Source of the DNA: DATJBF01 sp035515475
GTDB taxonomy: Bacteria; Verrucomicrobiota; Verrucomicrobiia; Palsa-1439
DNA length: 23,850 bases
Assembly: GCA_035515475.1 (NCBI GenBank)
Contig: DATJBF010000072.1
Location: 1-23,850 of the forward strand
Direction: 5' to 3'
Part shown: positions 22,333 to 23,850 of the stretch, in pieces
Numbering within the stretch: position 1 is the stretch's first letter
Layout: each line of letters starts with the position of its first letter
The notes under the pieces: model-generated
Databases searched by the model: none
The model's input: the letters and a program-made list of their open reading frames with translations, nothing else
What the model was told of the DNA's origin: nothing
Program-made: the position numbers and the translations under genes

Positions 22333-23702
22333 TCAACCCGTTAACGGCGTGGACAGCCGCAGCCGCCCAATCCGCTCCAGAATCGCCCGGAACAATTCCC
22401 GTGGGATCGCCACCTCCGCCATCTGGAAGACCACTTGCCGCGCATGGCGTACCACCTTCGCGCCGATCTTAATCAGTTTCTCCCGCAACGTCGTCAACGT
22501 CAAGCGCCGCACTGCTCGGGGCAATACCGCCTGACGCAGGAAGTTGCCCAAGTTGTACGCCGACACAAATAGCTGCAACCGCACTTGGTTGTCCACAAAG
22601 TCGTGACAGGACAGTCGCGTCCATTTGACCGCGTTCTTGCCTTCTTTGATCCACTGTTCGGCAGTGCCACGCTGGTTGTAGAACCGTACCACCCGTTTGG
22701 CGGACCGACTTAGGTTGGTGACGATGGAGCCGACGCGGGGGAACAGCTCACCTTTGTGCCACCCCACCTTGGCCACCACACGGCGGGCACGTTTCCAATT
22801 CTGCGTCTGATACGGGAAGTCCGCATACCAGACCACCGGTGTGTTGGATGGTCGTCCCGCCGGCCGGGTCAACAACGGCTCAATCTCCCGCTGCAACACC
22901 TCATTCGCGGGCAGGCGAATGGCATAGCCATAGCATTTGGCTTCCAAGAACTCATACACCTCCAGGTTGGCAAAGGCCGCATCCGCTCGGAAGTAGCGCG
23001 GCAACTTCTGGCCGCGATAGCGTGCTACCACCGGCTCCAACACCATCCGCCAATCTTTGGCGCTAAGGACGTTGCCTTCCCGCAACAGCGCCCGTTCGAC
23101 ATCGCCGAACTGATTGAAGAGAACAGTGGGTGGTCGCAGGTGCAGTCGAAATGCCCGTTGTAAGCCGTGCCTTCCTGCTCACCATAGGTTTCGCTGACTG
23201 AACTATCCATGTCCAGAATGAGTTCCCGCATCGGCTGGCGGTCTCGCAACTGCTCGATCCACAACCCCGACAACCGCGTCAACTCCGACAGATTCCGCGG
23301 CTGCGTCAACACTTCCGTCTCGAAGCGACCCATTTGGCTGGTGGAGGCCGCCGTGTGCTCCGTGGCTCTTCCGCCAACAACCTGCCGCATGGTCGGATCG
23401 ACCGCGAGCCGTTCGGCGTCATTGGTGTCTTCGTATCCAGCCAGCCGGCTAAAGATCGACTGTCGCAGCAGCGCCACCAGCGAGTGTTGTGTGTTCTTCC
23501 CCGTGCGCCAATCATCCAGCAGGCCCCCGCTCCTTGCGGTCAGTTCTAAGGCCGCATCGAGTTCCCGGTACGCCAGCAGGCCCGCATCGGAGTTGACCTT
23601 GGAACCGTGAAACTCCAGCCTCAAACGACTATCGAAAATCACCCGCAGAGCCGATTTGTTGGTTGCACCCATTAAATCCTCCGCTTTTTGTCGCTTCAAC
23701 AT
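22333..23702 (-). pseudogene. IS1380-family transposase, frameshifted
   Basis: This DDE transposase would be about 455 residues if intact, the usual length for IS1380. The N-terminal part starts at 23702 (MLKRQKAEDLMGATNK), with LEFHGSKVNSDAGLLAYREL, ILDMDSSVSETYGEQEGTAYNGHF (first catalytic Asp) and then HPLF. Near 23117-23126 the frame changes. The continuation FNQFGDVERALLREGNVLSAKDW is in another frame and leads to YFRADAAFANLEVYEFLEAK (second Asp) and FYNQRGTAEQWIKEGKNAVKW (catalytic Glu), then DNQVRLQLFVSAYNLGNFLRQ. The junction CTGTTC-TCTTCAATCAG suggests loss of one base (expected HPLFLFNQF). IS1380 elements normally use one uninterrupted frame, so the copy is probably inactive unless this is a sequencing error. 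Confidence 0.9.
22333..23702 (-). mobile_element. IS1380-family insertion sequence (minimum extent)
   Basis: Only the transposase span is given, because the terminal inverted repeats and target-site duplication could not be placed. The real element should extend some tens of bases past each end. The flanks carry an exported protein of unknown origin on the left and no recognisable gene on the right. Confidence 0.75.
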
Positions 23703-23850
23703 CGACCAAAGCCTTTGTTTACGGGGCTTCAGTATATGTCACTAACGTTGACTTGTGAAACGAATCCGGCAAATGTGGATTTGTATTCGCGAGAGGGGGG
23801 GGATACCGAGTCGCTTCGAATTAGAGCTGTAGAGACCTGCGAGATACCAA
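23703..23850. other. Right-hand end of the window without a gene
   Basis: These 148 bases lie upstream of the transposase and probably contain its promoter and the other IS end. A run of eight G occurs at 23795-23802. No coding or RNA signal is seen. Confidence 0.3.

Noticed and set aside
23795..23802. Run of eight G as a phase-variation tract
   Set aside because: No gene or promoter in the window is positioned to be switched by it.
22080..23850. Terminal inverted repeats of the IS1380 element
   Set aside because: Weak similarity between GTCAACG-containing stretches near 22175 and 23750 is in the same orientation on the minus strand, not inverted, so it does not define IS ends.

Overview
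The window is GC-rich bacterial chromosome, most likely from the Verrucomicrobia (Pedosphaera/Limisphaerales-like). This is an inference from protein style. One large secreted enzyme carries a 'DPDGDG..N..EYALG..P' calcium-type repeat followed by a domain ending in 'FVRLK', one secreted hydrolase begins with an 'LQW....LE.....GPW..V' leader domain, and the core genes mostly lack Shine-Dalgarno sequences. No rRNA or taxon marker proves the assignment.

Layout: 1-786 is the 3' part of a nucleotide-sugar epimerase gene. 806-3574 (minus) is a secreted multidomain endonuclease I. 3749-4393 is a DedA membrane protein, followed by a tRNA-Pro(CGG) on the minus strand and an unrecognised 272-residue protein. 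5821-6096 is an acylphosphatase. 6220-10548 is a tightly coupled run of five genes: ABC ATPase, ABC-2 permease, membrane-anchored TPR-like protein, metallophosphoesterase and heptosyltransferase. pheS follows at 10659-11681 without pheT, then a stand-alone FtsH-extracellular-domain protein, an ORF6N-domain protein, and a frameshifted relic that duplicates the last 25 codons of pheS. 12973-15476 (minus) holds a zinc alcohol dehydrogenase and a GH71/99-like secreted hydrolase. 15601-19577 holds a TlpA-like thioredoxin, a DUF2851 protein (minus) and an HtrA/DegP protease. The right end, 19601-23850, is accessory and decaying: a REP-like palindrome, a gene interrupted by an in-frame TAG, an unrecognised secreted protein and a frameshifted IS1380-family transposase.

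Several genes point to the cell envelope: the epimerase and heptosyltransferase to surface glycan or LPS core, the ABC-2 exporter to transport, and HtrA, the periplasmic thioredoxin, DedA and the FtsH_ext protein to envelope maintenance. The most unusual points are: (a) a perfect 12-bp inverted repeat inside the ORF6N gene at its most recognisable motif; (b) the pheS 3'-end relic, which marks 11683-12815 as a possible inserted or rearranged segment; (c) a heptosyltransferase gene whose start and stop regions both lie in palindromic repeats; (d) an FtsH periplasmic domain without its ATPase or protease; and (e) a domain apparently nested inside another in the endonuclease.
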